From the NCBI RefSeq assembly GCF_000017565.1, contig NC_009719.1, forward strand, positions 1,054,001 through 1,118,000: DNA of 64,000 bases, read 5' to 3'. Of this stretch, positions 1 to 8,591 are shown piece by piece. This DNA comes from Parvibaculum lavamentivorans DS-1 (GTDB taxonomy: Bacteria; Pseudomonadota; Alphaproteobacteria; Parvibaculales; Parvibaculaceae). Position numbers and translations under genes: made by a program. Positions within the stretch are counted from its first letter, which is position 1. Each line of letters opens with the position of its first letter. Under the pieces are notes generated by a model that was given only the letters and a program-made list of their open reading frames with translations, searched no databases and was not told where the DNA came from.

Positions 1-1
1 C

Positions 2-43
2 CGCACCTATATGCATATTCTCGAGGCCGGCTCGGGCAGTTAG
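2..43 (+). CDS. possible 3' end of an upstream gene
   Basis: Frame 2 is open from the window edge to a TAG at 41-43 and encodes about 13 residues ending in LEAGSGS. The short codon-like run followed by a non-coding stretch before ompW is compatible with the tail of a gene lying outside the window. Nothing in it can be assigned to a family, and chance openness over 40 bases is quite likely. Confidence 0.25.
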   Translation, partial: RTYMHILEAGSGS

Positions 44-190
44 CGCCTTCCTCCTTTCCCTCTAAGTGTTTGTACGGAATGCGACATTCCGCGCAGCCGG
101 TGCGACCAAATGACCAGATTATTTTTGTGGTTATTGGAGGAAAGTGGGGGCGGATGCGCCGTGTCGGCGCAGCGAAACGGAGAATGAGAG

Positions 191-823
191 ATGAAGAACT
201 ACAGGGCAGGGGTGGCGGCAATTGCGCTGGTGGCGGGCTTCTCGGTCACACCGGCACACGCCGAATTCACAGGCAAGTCGGCGGGCGATTTCATGGTCCG
301 CGCCCGCGCCATCGCGGTCATACCCGATGAGGACGCATCGACGACCATCGGCGGAAACGTGAGCATCGACAACGACGTAGTCCCGGAAGTCGACTTCACC
401 TACTTCGTCACCGACAGCATCGCGCTCGAGCTCATCGCGGCGACGACCAAGCATGACGTGTCCCACAATGCGGGTATCGATCTCGGCGAAGTAAGCCTTC
501 TGCCGCCGACACTTACGCTGCAGTACCACTTCATGCCGAAGGAGCGTTTCAGCCCCTATGTAGGCGCGGGCCTCAACTACACGATCTTCTACAACGAGGA
601 CGTCGCAGCCGGCAGTCCGGTCACGAGCATCGATTACGACAATGCTTTCGGCTATGCGCTACAGGTTGGTGCCGACTACGCGCTCAACGACAACTGGTAT
701 GCGAACGTCGACGTGAAGAAGCTTTTCCTCAGCACCGACGTGTCGATGAATGGCGGCGCCATCACGGCCGATGTCGACATCGATCCCTGGATCGTCGGCG
801 TCGGTGTCGGCTACCGCTTCTAG
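191..823 (+). CDS. ompW: OmpW-family outer membrane protein
   Basis: A 210-residue protein with a signal peptide (about residues 1-24, ending AHA) and then an alternating beta-strand pattern. It ends in the aromatic YRF typical of barrels inserted by the BAM machinery. The segments TLQYHFMP, YVGAGLNY and the closing VGVGVGYRF are characteristic of OmpW, an eight-stranded barrel implicated in passage of small hydrophobic molecules. Length matches the family (about 200-220). The ATG at 191 follows a GAGAATGAGAG purine stretch. A strong hairpin terminator lies directly downstream, so the gene is probably transcribed alone. Neighbouring oxygenases would suit uptake of hydrophobic substrates, but that link is inference. 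Confidence 0.9.
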   Translation: MKNYRAGVAAIALVAGFSVTPAHAEFTGKSAGDFMVRARAIAVIPDEDASTTIGGNVSIDNDVVPEVDFTYFVTDSIALELIAATTKHDVSHNAGIDLGEVSLLPPTLTLQYHFMPKERFSPYVGAGLNYTIFYNEDVAAGSPVTSIDYDNAFGYALQVGADYALNDNWYANVDVKKLFLSTDVSMNGGAITADVDIDPWIVGVGVGYRF

Positions 824-856
824 GCGTCTCTTCGGAAGTTCGGCCTTCCCCACCGT

Positions 857-890
857 CCCCTGCCTCTTCGCGAGGCAGGGGATTTTTATT
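857..890 (+). terminator. Rho-independent terminator after ompW
   Basis: A perfect 10-bp stem (CCCCTGCCTC 857-866, GAGGCAGGGG 872-881) with a TTCGC loop is followed by ATTTTTATT. It lies 33 bases past the ompW stop. Confidence 0.88.
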
Positions 891-973
891 GAAAGGGCCG
901 GCGGCATCTCTCATTGCCAAGCGCTTGAAAAACAAGCAAAAATCACCCCGAAAATCAGGCAGGGAGAAGGCGC

Positions 974-2473
974 GTGGGAGACTCGATCAGGTCGCTGGTG
1001 GAAGGCACGGAGGTCAAAAAGCGCCCCCTCGCCGTCGCCATTCTCGGTGCGGGTGCGGCCGGCCTCTGCATGGCGATCAAGCTCCGGGAAGCGGGCATCG
1101 GCGATTTCACGATCTTCGAAAAGGCCGCCAGTGTCGGCGGCACCTGGCGGGACAACACCTATCCGGGTTCGGGCTGCGATGTGCCCTCCATGCTCTATTC
1201 CTTCTCCTTCGAGCCGAAGCCGGACTGGAGCCGGAAGTTCGCGCCTCAGCCGGAAATTGTCGAATATTTTGAAGGCGTTGCCCGCAAATACGATCTGCTT
1301 CCGCGCATCCGCTTCAACACCGAAATCACCGAGGCCCGCTTCGACGAGGCTGCTGCGCTCTGGCGCCTGCGCGCCGCCAGCGGCGAGGAGTTCGAGGCCA
1401 ATGTGCTGATTTCCGGCGTCGGCCAGCTCAACCGTCCGGCCATGCCGAAGATCGAAGGCCTCAATGATTTCAAGGGCGTAGCCTTCCACTCCGCGCGCTG
1501 GAACCACGACGCGGACCTTGCGGGCAAGCGTGTCGGCGTCATCGGCAATGGCGCCAGCGCCATCCAGTTCGTACCGGAGATCGCGCCGCAAGTCGGCCGC
1601 CTCACCATTTTCCGGCGCACGCCCAACTGGTGTGTGCCCAAACCCGACCGGCCTTATACCGAGCGGGAAAAGGCGCTTTTCCGCGCTTTTCCGTGGCTGG
1701 TGAAGCTCCAGCGATACCTCACCTATCTCACGCTGGAGCGGAACTACCTCGCCTTCGTGCAGGGCAGCTGGTTCGGCAAGCTCTTCGAGCGAGCCTCCCT
1801 GAAGGAAATGGAAAGCCACATCAAGGATCCCGCCCTCCGCAAGAAGCTGACACCGGACTATCCCGCCGGCTGCAAGCGCATCCTCCTGACGAATGACTGG
1901 TATCCGGCGCTCGCCCGCGACAACGTGCATGTGGAAACGAGCCATATTTCGCGCATCGCCGCCGATGCCATCGTGACGGAAGATGGCGTCGCCCATCCCG
2001 TCGACGCCATCATCTTCGCCACCGGCTTTGAATCGACGGATTTCCTCGCCCCGATGAAAGTCGTCGGCCGCGGCAATGTCGATCTGAACGACGCCTGGGC
2101 GGAAGGCGCCGAAGCCCATCGCGGTGTCGCCGTGGCGGGTTTTCCCAATTTTTTCATGCTTTACGGCCCGAACACGAACCTCGGGCATAATTCGATCATC
2201 TTCATGATCGAATGCCAGGCGAACTACATCGCCCAGCTTGCAGGCGCCCTGCAGAACAGCAGGCTCCGCTACCTGGATGTTCGCAAGGAAGCCATGGAAA
2301 GCTTCAACCGGACGCTCCAGCGGGACATGCAGAAGACCGTCTGGGCGGCGGGCTGCTCAAGCTGGTACAAGACCGCAGAAGGCAAGGTCACCAACAACTG
2401 GTCGAGCTTTACCGCCAGATATTGGTGGGAAATGCGCCATCCCGACTTCGCGGAATACGCGCTCGTCGGCTGA
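974..2473 (+). CDS. flavin-containing monooxygenase, Baeyer-Villiger type
   Basis: A 499-residue FAD- and NADPH-dependent monooxygenase, likely acting on ketones or other lipophilic carbonyls. Seen: an FAD-binding GAGAAGL near residue 25, the GGTW motif near 55, a Baeyer-Villiger-like fingerprint FKGVAFHSARW near 165, and a second nucleotide fold VIGNGASA near 190. Family knowledge: this fingerprint (FxGxxxHxxxW) separates Baeyer-Villiger and related class B enzymes from other flavoproteins. Length is normal for the type I group. Start: GTG at 974 preceded by AGGGAGAAGG; no ATG lies near the required N-terminus. The next gene (glyoxalase fold) follows after about 100 bases. The substrate cannot be read from the sequence. 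Confidence 0.85.
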   Translation: MGDSIRSLVEGTEVKKRPLAVAILGAGAAGLCMAIKLREAGIGDFTIFEKAASVGGTWRDNTYPGSGCDVPSMLYSFSFEPKPDWSRKFAPQPEIVEYFEGVARKYDLLPRIRFNTEITEARFDEAAALWRLRAASGEEFEANVLISGVGQLNRPAMPKIEGLNDFKGVAFHSARWNHDADLAGKRVGVIGNGASAIQFVPEIAPQVGRLTIFRRTPNWCVPKPDRPYTEREKALFRAFPWLVKLQRYLTYLTLERNYLAFVQGSWFGKLFERASLKEMESHIKDPALRKKLTPDYPAGCKRILLTNDWYPALARDNVHVETSHISRIAADAIVTEDGVAHPVDAIIFATGFESTDFLAPMKVVGRGNVDLNDAWAEGAEAHRGVAVAGFPNFFMLYGPNTNLGHNSIIFMIECQANYIAQLAGALQNSRLRYLDVRKEAMESFNRTLQRDMQKTVWAAGCSSWYKTAEGKVTNNWSSFTARYWWEMRHPDFAEYALVG

Positions 2474-2485
2474 TATGGACTCATT

Positions 2486-2573
2486 TATCCAGCAATGAGG
2501 CGCCTCGGGACAAGACGCGAAGCGGCGCCCAGGCGAGGCTCGGACCGTGTTGTATCCAGCAATGGGAGCCTCG
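2486..2573 (+). repeat. pair of imperfect direct repeats
   Basis: TATCCAGCAATG followed by a G-rich run and CCTCG occurs at 2486-2507 and again at 2553-2573, 67 bases apart. Both copies lie between the monooxygenase and the glyoxalase-fold gene. The second copy supplies the GGGAG ribosome-binding site of that gene. No function can be assigned. Confidence 0.5.
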
Positions 2574-2574
2574 T

Positions 2575-3066
2575 TTGTCCTATCCTAATACCCTGATCTT
2601 CGTCGACCTCACTTCCGACGATCCCGCCGCCTGTGCAGCCTTCTACGCGGATGTCTTTGGCTGGGAGAACGATCCGCGTCCCTATGGCGTCTTCCATCGC
2701 ATGGTCCCCGGCGGCAATGCGCTGAACCCCGACGGCAGCGAAAGCCAGATCGGCAATTTCCATATCGGTATTCACAACGCGGCGAATGCGCGACCGCATC
2801 CGGAAGCGGATGGCGTCGAGCCGCGCTTTGTGGCGGGCATGGGGCGCAAGCCGCGGCTCTGGATTCTCGTGAGCGCCGACGACAGCGTGGAGCGGATCCT
2901 CGATGATGCCGAAAAGCGCGGCGCGGAAATCCTCTGGCGCGACCACTACTGGAAGGAGTTCAACGGATTGAACCATGCCTTCCGCGATCCCTGGGGCAAC
3001 GAAATCGTGCTGTGGCGGAAGGGCGGCGAGAACCCGGAAATCCCCGGGCATTACACCCGCGAATAG
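2575..3066 (+). CDS. VOC (glyoxalase/bleomycin-resistance fold) family protein
   Basis: A 163-residue vicinal-oxygen-chelate protein. Seen: an opening TLIFVDLTSDDPAACAAFY, the typical first beta-alpha unit of the fold, then FGWEND and a closing FRDPWGNEIVLW, typical of the C-terminal half. No ATG fits the fold boundary. The best start is TTG at 2575, with GGGAG six bases upstream and an N-terminus beginning SYPNTLIF; the open frame further upstream has no family resemblance. Family members range from glyoxalases and dioxygenases to binding proteins, so the reaction is unknown. It converges with the phosphatase gene, whose stop is only 8 bases away. Confidence 0.78.
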   Translation: MSYPNTLIFVDLTSDDPAACAAFYADVFGWENDPRPYGVFHRMVPGGNALNPDGSESQIGNFHIGIHNAANARPHPEADGVEPRFVAGMGRKPRLWILVSADDSVERILDDAEKRGAEILWRDHYWKEFNGLNHAFRDPWGNEIVLWRKGGENPEIPGHYTRE

Positions 3067-3074
3067 GCTGGGCC

Positions 3075-4943
3075 TCAAACCGGGACGAGATCCGAAAGCT
3101 CGCCCGGCCCTTCGCGGGTGACGCGAAGCCGCTTGAGGCTCGACGATGTGTAGTCGCGGGAGCGAACGGTCGAAACGGCCCTGTAATCCGCCTCGACAGC
3201 TTCTGCGGTAATTTCGAGCAGGATGAAACCCCTGTGACGCGTCTCGCAATAGACGATCTCGGGCACATCGCGCAGCAGCGTCTCCTCGGTGATGTCATAG
3301 GCGCGCGGGTCGGCGGCGAGATAGTCGTAACCGCCCTTTGAACTGACGCTGCTGGTACCGAATTCGACGCCGATGCGCCTGCCGCCCGGCGTCTCGCGAA
3401 GATCGTTCGCCCAGAACTGATGCGAGTCGCCCGTCAGCACGACGAGACTTGCTTCCGCTTCGCGCACCGTTTCATACAGGCGCTGACGCGAGGCAGGATA
3501 GCCGTCCCATACGCCGGGATTGATGGGCAGGCGGAGCTTCGTGCGCTCCACCCATTGACGGGTATAGGGGTTGTCCCGTATCGCGGGCTCGATCACCTCG
3601 GGTGGGAAGGCCACCGTGAAGTCCGGCGCATCCATGCGCGCCATGATGACCTGGTTGCCGAGGATCTGCCACGGCACCTCATTCGCGCGCGATGCCTTCA
3701 ACTCGCCCGCGAGCCATCCCAATTGTGCCTCACCGAGCAGTTCGCGGGCGGGATCTCCCAGAACTTCCTCGCGAAAGCGCGCGAGGTCGGGCTTGTAGAC
3801 GTATCCGTCCGGCAGGCCGGTATCGGCCCATTCGCGGACTTGCTTGTAATCTGTGATCGCGGCGCCGTCGCTTTCACGCCAAGGTGTTTTCAGGCGTTCG
3901 GCCCGGCCTGCCGGAAGCAAGGCGGCATCTTCGGCGTTCAGGACGAGCGGCGCTTGCGGGTCCGAAACATCATAGGCGGTCTCGAAATAGACCATGTCGT
4001 CTTCATAGCTCACCTCGCCGCTGCGGGCGGTGAGTCTCGTCTCAATGAGATGGAGTGTCGCAAGCGTCCCCATCTCGTAGGTCCGATGGAGACGATGGAA
4101 AGCTTCTCCCGGTTTCGGGTCGCGCATGGGCATCCATTCGAAATAGGCGCGGAGCGCCGCATCCCGCCTTGTCTCCCACTTGCCTTCGGTGTCCGGCTGA
4201 TGGTTCTGGGCGCCGCCCGACCATGAATTATTCGCCGTTTCATGGTCGTCCCAAATGGTGATGAAAGGCGCGGCCGCATGCGCGGCCTGAAGGTCGGCAT
4301 CGCGGCGATACTGGGAAAAACGCATGCGGTAATCGTCGAGTGTCACGATCTCGTGCGGTGGCTCCTGCTCGCGGCCAATCTCCTTTGCCTCGGGTCCGCC
4401 ATAACCATCAGGTCCGTATTCGTAGATGTAGTCGCCAAGGTGGACGATGGCGTCGAGGTCCTGCTCCTTCGCGAGTTCGCGATAGACGTTGTAGAAGCCG
4501 AAGCCGTAATGCGAGCAGGAGACGACACCGAGACGGAGCGTCGTTGCATCCTTTGCGGCGAGAGTGCGGGTGCGGCCGACCGGAGAGACAGCCCTGCCCG
4601 AGAGAAAGCGGTAGAAATAACCTTGGCCGGGCTCAAGGCCGCGCACATCGATCTTCACCGTATAGTCGCTGGAGGCCTTCGCGGAGGCCTCGCCCTTGCT
4701 CACGATCTCGGCAAATGCCTCGTCCTTTGCCACTTGCCAGAGAACGCTCGCCTCGCCCGGAGCGGTGACGCGGGTCCAGATGATGACGGCGGTCGCTTCC
4801 GGGTCGCCGCTCGCAACGCCATGGTGGAATTCCGCGATGACCTCCGGCTCTTCGGAGCAGCCGGACGTGCCCATGACGGCGACACCGCCGGTAGCGGCAA
4901 ATCCCTTCAGAGCATCGCGGCGTGTCGGTCGAAAACTCATCAT
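3075..4943 (-). CDS. phoD: PhoD-like alkaline phosphatase / phosphodiesterase, Tat-exported
   Basis: A secreted metallophosphoesterase of the PhoD family. The first residues carry a twin-arginine signal (TRRDALKGF) followed by a short hydrophobic stretch ending near a Cys, so export by Tat to the periplasm is likely, perhaps as a lipoprotein. Metal-site motifs are present: SCSHYGFGFYNVY, HLGDYIYEYG, WDDHETANNSW and LTGDSHQFW. The PhoD-type core uses Fe and Ca in characterised members. Length (about 622 residues) is in the upper normal range. The frame is open to 5000, but the paired ATGs at 4943/4940, 4-7 bases after GGGGA and directly before the Tat motif, are the better start. Probable role: releasing phosphate from phosphodiesters. 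No Pho box was recognised. Confidence 0.87.
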   Translation of the reverse strand: MMSFRPTRRDALKGFAATGGVAVMGTSGCSEEPEVIAEFHHGVASGDPEATAVIIWTRVTAPGEASVLWQVAKDEAFAEIVSKGEASAKASSDYTVKIDVRGLEPGQGYFYRFLSGRAVSPVGRTRTLAAKDATTLRLGVVSCSHYGFGFYNVYRELAKEQDLDAIVHLGDYIYEYGPDGYGGPEAKEIGREQEPPHEIVTLDDYRMRFSQYRRDADLQAAHAAAPFITIWDDHETANNSWSGGAQNHQPDTEGKWETRRDAALRAYFEWMPMRDPKPGEAFHRLHRTYEMGTLATLHLIETRLTARSGEVSYEDDMVYFETAYDVSDPQAPLVLNAEDAALLPAGRAERLKTPWRESDGAAITDYKQVREWADTGLPDGYVYKPDLARFREEVLGDPARELLGEAQLGWLAGELKASRANEVPWQILGNQVIMARMDAPDFTVAFPPEVIEPAIRDNPYTRQWVERTKLRLPINPGVWDGYPASRQRLYETVREAEASLVVLTGDSHQFWANDLRETPGGRRIGVEFGTSSVSSKGGYDYLAADPRAYDITEETLLRDVPEIVYCETRHRGFILLEITAEAVEADYRAVSTVRSRDYTSSSLKRLRVTREGPGELSDLVPV

Positions 4944-5129
4944 CAAATCCCCAAGGCAACGGATAGCGGAGCATCCATTCTGCGCGGCGTAACGAGACAA
5001 TTCAGGCCAGTGCGCGCACGGAAACTTGAATTTCCTTGTCTCCTACAAATTATTGAGCGGCTTTGCCGCAGAACTGTGGATCCTTGCGGTCTAGGATCGT
5101 GACGATTTGCATTTATTGGGAGACGCCGC

Positions 5130-6032
5130 ATGAAGGGCAGGGTTCTGTGCGTCGGGCGCAACAGCCTCGATCTCGTCTTCAATGTCGAGCTCGCGCGCCT
5201 GCGGCCGGACAGCAAGCAGCGCACAAGCGATCCTGCTGTGCTTGTCGGGGGCCAATGCGTGAACGCGGCGGTGACGCTGGCAGGGCTCGGCTGTGCGGTT
5301 TCCTATGCGGGTGTCGTCGGGGGCGATGCAGGAGCGGAGCGGGTTCTTGCTTTTCTGCAGGAGCGCGGCATCGATTGCGCCGCCGTCGAAACCGCCGCCG
5401 GCATGGCGAACCCCTGCGCCTACATCATGGTGGACGCAAAGACAGGCGAGCGAAGCATCGTCGAGACCGCCCCGGACAGCTTTCCCCGCTTCACGGGGCG
5501 CATCGCGGAGAAGCTCTGGGCCGTGACGTCGAGCGTCTATTTCGACGGGCACGAGGAAGATGCCTCGATTGCGATTGCCGCCGAGGCAGCGCGGCGCGGC
5601 GTGCCGACGCTGACCGATGCCGAAACATTGACGGAGGGCACGCGGGAACTGCTGTCGCTGGCCGATACGGCCATCGTGCCCGGAGCGGTGGCGATGGAGC
5701 TGGCGGGGTCCGACAGACCCGACGACATGCTCCGGGCGCTTGCAGCTCTCGGCGGCACGGCGCATGTCGTTACCCTCGGCGAGGAAGGGGCATTCGGCGC
5801 GGTGGCGGGCGGGACGACGCACCGGGTTCCCGCGTTTCCCTGCAACGCCATAGATACGACCGGCGCGGGCGATGCGTTTCACGCGGGCTTCCTCTTCGCG
5901 AAGATGGCCGGAGCGGCCTTCCCGGATGCCATGACCTTCGCCGCGCGCGTCGCGGCGAAGGCTTGCGAGGTGAGGGGAGCCAATCTGGATGCTCGGACGC
6001 TCGCACTGCTTGGCGCGGACTTCAGTCGATGA
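5130..6032 (+). CDS. PfkB-family carbohydrate kinase
   Basis: A 300-residue ribokinase/PfkB-type kinase. Seen: the N-terminal GGQCVNAAVTLAGLG substrate-lid region and the C-terminal signature DTTGAGDAFHAGF, whose Asp is the catalytic base in the family. Length is typical (290-330). ATG at 5130 follows TTGGGAG by a good spacing. The substrate is not readable; ribose, fructose-type sugars and nucleosides are all possible. The gene is divergent from the phosphatase. Its 3' end overlaps the convergent AraC-acetamidase gene by 11 bases, so the two stops interlock. Confidence 0.88.
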   Translation: MKGRVLCVGRNSLDLVFNVELARLRPDSKQRTSDPAVLVGGQCVNAAVTLAGLGCAVSYAGVVGGDAGAERVLAFLQERGIDCAAVETAAGMANPCAYIMVDAKTGERSIVETAPDSFPRFTGRIAEKLWAVTSSVYFDGHEEDASIAIAAEAARRGVPTLTDAETLTEGTRELLSLADTAIVPGAVAMELAGSDRPDDMLRALAALGGTAHVVTLGEEGAFGAVAGGTTHRVPAFPCNAIDTTGAGDAFHAGFLFAKMAGAAFPDAMTFAARVAAKACEVRGANLDARTLALLGADFSR

Positions 6033-8397
6033 ACATCGATTTCCGAATGGTGGCGTGAACGCCCCAATTGCCGTCCACGACCTGGGTGATGCCGAAATCG
6101 ACAGCGACGGAGATGAGCGAGATTGCCTCGTCTTCGGTGAGGCCCTTGGTGGTCATGAGAAAACGGCGCGTCTTCCGGAAGGCATCGCGCATCGCCATGT
6201 CCACGGAAGCCTGCTTGTAAACTTCGCTCTGCGCGTTCTTGCCGAGTTCCTTCAGGTAGTTCGGATGGGCGAAGCCTGTGATAACCCATTCTTCTTCCGT
6301 CTCGATCAACGGATAGTCGAGATCGAGCAGCTTGCCCGCATGGTCGCTCTTTTTGTGCAGGACAACCTGGAAGACACCGGTAAGCGAACATTCGATTGCC
6401 GTGCCGCATAGCTCGGAATCGCCCTGCGAGGCATGAGGGTCGCCCACGGAGAGAAGGCCCCCGGGCACGGAGACCGGCAGAAAGATGCGCGCCCCCGCAC
6501 CGAGCCGCCAATTGTCGATATTGCCGCCGAAATAGGCGGGCGGCACGGAATCGACGATACCCCAATGATCGGGCGCGAGAGCGACGACGCCGAAATGGGC
6601 ACGCAGCGGAATCTCGATATTCTTCAGGACATCGAAATTTTTCTCGATGGTCGTATGGTCGACGGGCACGCCCGGATAGTCGATCGTCTCATGCACGATG
6701 CCGAAGGGGTCGGTCTGCGGCGTCCAGCGGTAGTTGTAAACGGCGCGTGCGATATCGCCCTCGTCCTTCTTCTCGATCTCGTAGATCGTGATGACTTCGC
6801 GTGTCGGGGACGTGAGGAGTTCGCTGTAGTGAAAGCCCCACCATGCTGCGGCGTTGCTGCCGAAATAGCGGCCTTCGAAACGTTCGCTCGCGCTCGGCCG
6901 GGGGTGGATGTCGAGAATGCGCAGTTCGACGATATCCCCGGGCGCCGCATCCTGAATGGCGATGGGGCCCGTGCAAATGTGAACGCCGAAGCCTTCGCCG
7001 GGACCGCGGCCATAGGTGGAAGCATCCATCGGCCCCGCGCCGCGCCGGTCGACATTCTTCCCCTCGCTTGTCCAATGGAAGACGCTTTCCGCGCCGGGAT
7101 CGTTTTCGATCATGCGCTCGTAATCGTCATAGGCGTGTTGCGTCAGTGTTTCGATGGTGACGAAATCGCCTGAACGCATTTCGAGAACGGGCGGCAGGAA
7201 GCGGCTGAAGTAACCCCAGTGGACGGTTTTTGCCGTGACCGGAATGTAGTGATGCCGTGCGCCGTCCTCGGAGAGGGGAACGGGAATGGACGGTATTTCG
7301 GTTTCGATGAGCGGTGCCTCGAGCACGAGTTCGTCGGCGGCGGCGCCGCCGCCGGATGCGGCGCGCTCCTCGCGGGGCGCGCCGATGCGCTCGTTCGGGC
7401 GTCCGCGCGTCGTGACCCAGGGGTGTCCCTGCTGCTGGTTGCCGGGCGCGGCCCTGCGGTACTCGCGTGGCGAGACGCCATACTGGTCGCGGAACGCGCG
7501 GCTGAAATGCGCTGCGTCGTTGAAGCCCCAGCGAAAGCAGATATCGGAAATCGAAAGCTGTCCATGGATCGGACTTTCGAGATCGTAGCGGCAACGCTCC
7601 AGACGGCGATAGCGGATATAGCGAATAAAGCTTTGGCCGACGGATTCGAAAAGCTTCTGCACATAGCGCGGTGAGATGCCGTGCGCCTCCGCGATATTGG
7701 CGAGAGAAAGCTCCGGGTCGCCGAGCTGAGATTCGATGGTCTGGCAAATGCGATGGAGGAGCGCCGCGCGCACGCCTGCCGCCCCGCCGAGGGCGCGCGT
7801 ATCGGCCTGACGGAAGATTCCCGCCATAAGAAATTCCGGCAAGGCGAGTTCGATGGGGCGCAGCTGATCGACGCTCAGGTCTTCAAGCGCCTCCGCGACC
7901 GACGCAAGAAAGCCCGCCAGGACATGCCCGATGCCCGCACGGCCGGAAAGATGGATCACCTTGGTCGGCAGCGGCGCCATCAGGCGCGGACGGAAGGCCG
8001 AGCGGGGAATATAGATGATGACGACGCGGCAGAAAGTTTCGAGCGTGAAGGTGGTACGCGAACCGACCGCTCCATAAACGATGTCGCCGGCCGTTGCCTT
8101 CAGATCGTTGCCGCCGTCATGGAAGGTGATATGGCCTTCAAGGAGCGAGGCAACCCAGACGCCATCCTTGCCGGCGGCCTTGTTGAGTTCCTGAATGGCG
8201 CTGATGCTCTGTGGTGTGGAGATAAGCCGCGTGAAGCTGATGCCGGACTGCGATACGACCGCCGACATCAGCCCATAGGCACCATCCTCGGTCTCATGGC
8301 CTGTAGGCTTGAGGGCGAGGCGTTCGAGCGCCTCCTGCCAGGCTTCGTAGCGATCCTGTTTCGGATAAGCCTCAGTTGAAAATCTCCATGCATCCAT
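6022..8397 (-). CDS. AraC-family regulator fused to acetamidase/formamidase
   Basis: One uninterrupted frame of about 791 residues. The N-terminal part (about 1-210) is a cupin-like AraC sensor. Residues about 211-316 hold the double helix-turn-helix (LANIAEAHGISPRYVQKLF, then ISDICFRWGFNDAAHFSRAF and SPREYR). A Gly/Ala/Pro-rich linker (about 316-381) leads to a complete acetamidase/formamidase (about 382-791) with NIDNWRLGAG and GDPHASQGDSELCGTAIE. FmdA/AmdA enzymes hydrolyse formamide or short amides to ammonia and the acid. The frame is open to 8424, but ATG at 8397 starts just ahead of the family-like WRFSTEAYPKQDRYEAW; its ribosome site (GGAG 13 bases away) is weak, so the start is uncertain. 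A regulator that is also an enzyme could sense its own substrate; that is inference. Confidence 0.85.
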   Translation of the reverse strand: MDAWRFSTEAYPKQDRYEAWQEALERLALKPTGHETEDGAYGLMSAVVSQSGISFTRLISTPQSISAIQELNKAAGKDGVWVASLLEGHITFHDGGNDLKATAGDIVYGAVGSRTTFTLETFCRVVIIYIPRSAFRPRLMAPLPTKVIHLSGRAGIGHVLAGFLASVAEALEDLSVDQLRPIELALPEFLMAGIFRQADTRALGGAAGVRAALLHRICQTIESQLGDPELSLANIAEAHGISPRYVQKLFESVGQSFIRYIRYRRLERCRYDLESPIHGQLSISDICFRWGFNDAAHFSRAFRDQYGVSPREYRRAAPGNQQQGHPWVTTRGRPNERIGAPREERAASGGGAAADELVLEAPLIETEIPSIPVPLSEDGARHHYIPVTAKTVHWGYFSRFLPPVLEMRSGDFVTIETLTQHAYDDYERMIENDPGAESVFHWTSEGKNVDRRGAGPMDASTYGRGPGEGFGVHICTGPIAIQDAAPGDIVELRILDIHPRPSASERFEGRYFGSNAAAWWGFHYSELLTSPTREVITIYEIEKKDEGDIARAVYNYRWTPQTDPFGIVHETIDYPGVPVDHTTIEKNFDVLKNIEIPLRAHFGVVALAPDHWGIVDSVPPAYFGGNIDNWRLGAGARIFLPVSVPGGLLSVGDPHASQGDSELCGTAIECSLTGVFQVVLHKKSDHAGKLLDLDYPLIETEEEWVITGFAHPNYLKELGKNAQSEVYKQASVDMAMRDAFRKTRRFLMTTKGLTEDEAISLISVAVDFGITQVVDGNWGVHATIRKSMFID

Positions 8398-8554
8398 GCG
8401 TCCGCACACACTCCAACAACGCAACAGGCGCAGGCTGCCGAAAAATCAGTCCGCAACCTGCCGTAAATATGTGCAGCTCGAAGGGTCCGTCTGGTCCAAC
8501 TCTCCGGAAATCGTTGCACTCGGCCCGTCGGCTGCCTTGTATGCATGTTGCATC

Positions 8555-8568
8555 GCAAAAAGCATGCC
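8555..8568 (-). promoter_or_regulatory. candidate sigma-54 promoter for the araC-fmdA fusion
   Basis: Read on the minus strand, AGGCATG-CTTT-TTGC has the obligatory GG-N10-GC spacing and agrees at about 9 of 12 positions with TGGCACG-N4-TTGCW. It lies in the 194-base gap between the second acetamidase and the fusion gene, about 147 bases before the chosen start. A match this good can occur by chance. Confidence 0.35.
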
Positions 8569-8591
8569 TCAGGGAAACAGTGGATTTGCAG

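Noticed and set aside
911-2188. Long minus-strand open frame across the monooxygenase gene
   Set aside because: It mirrors the third-position GC bias of the plus-strand gene, has no family motif and lacks a ribosome site; the plus strand carries clear FAD and Baeyer-Villiger motifs.
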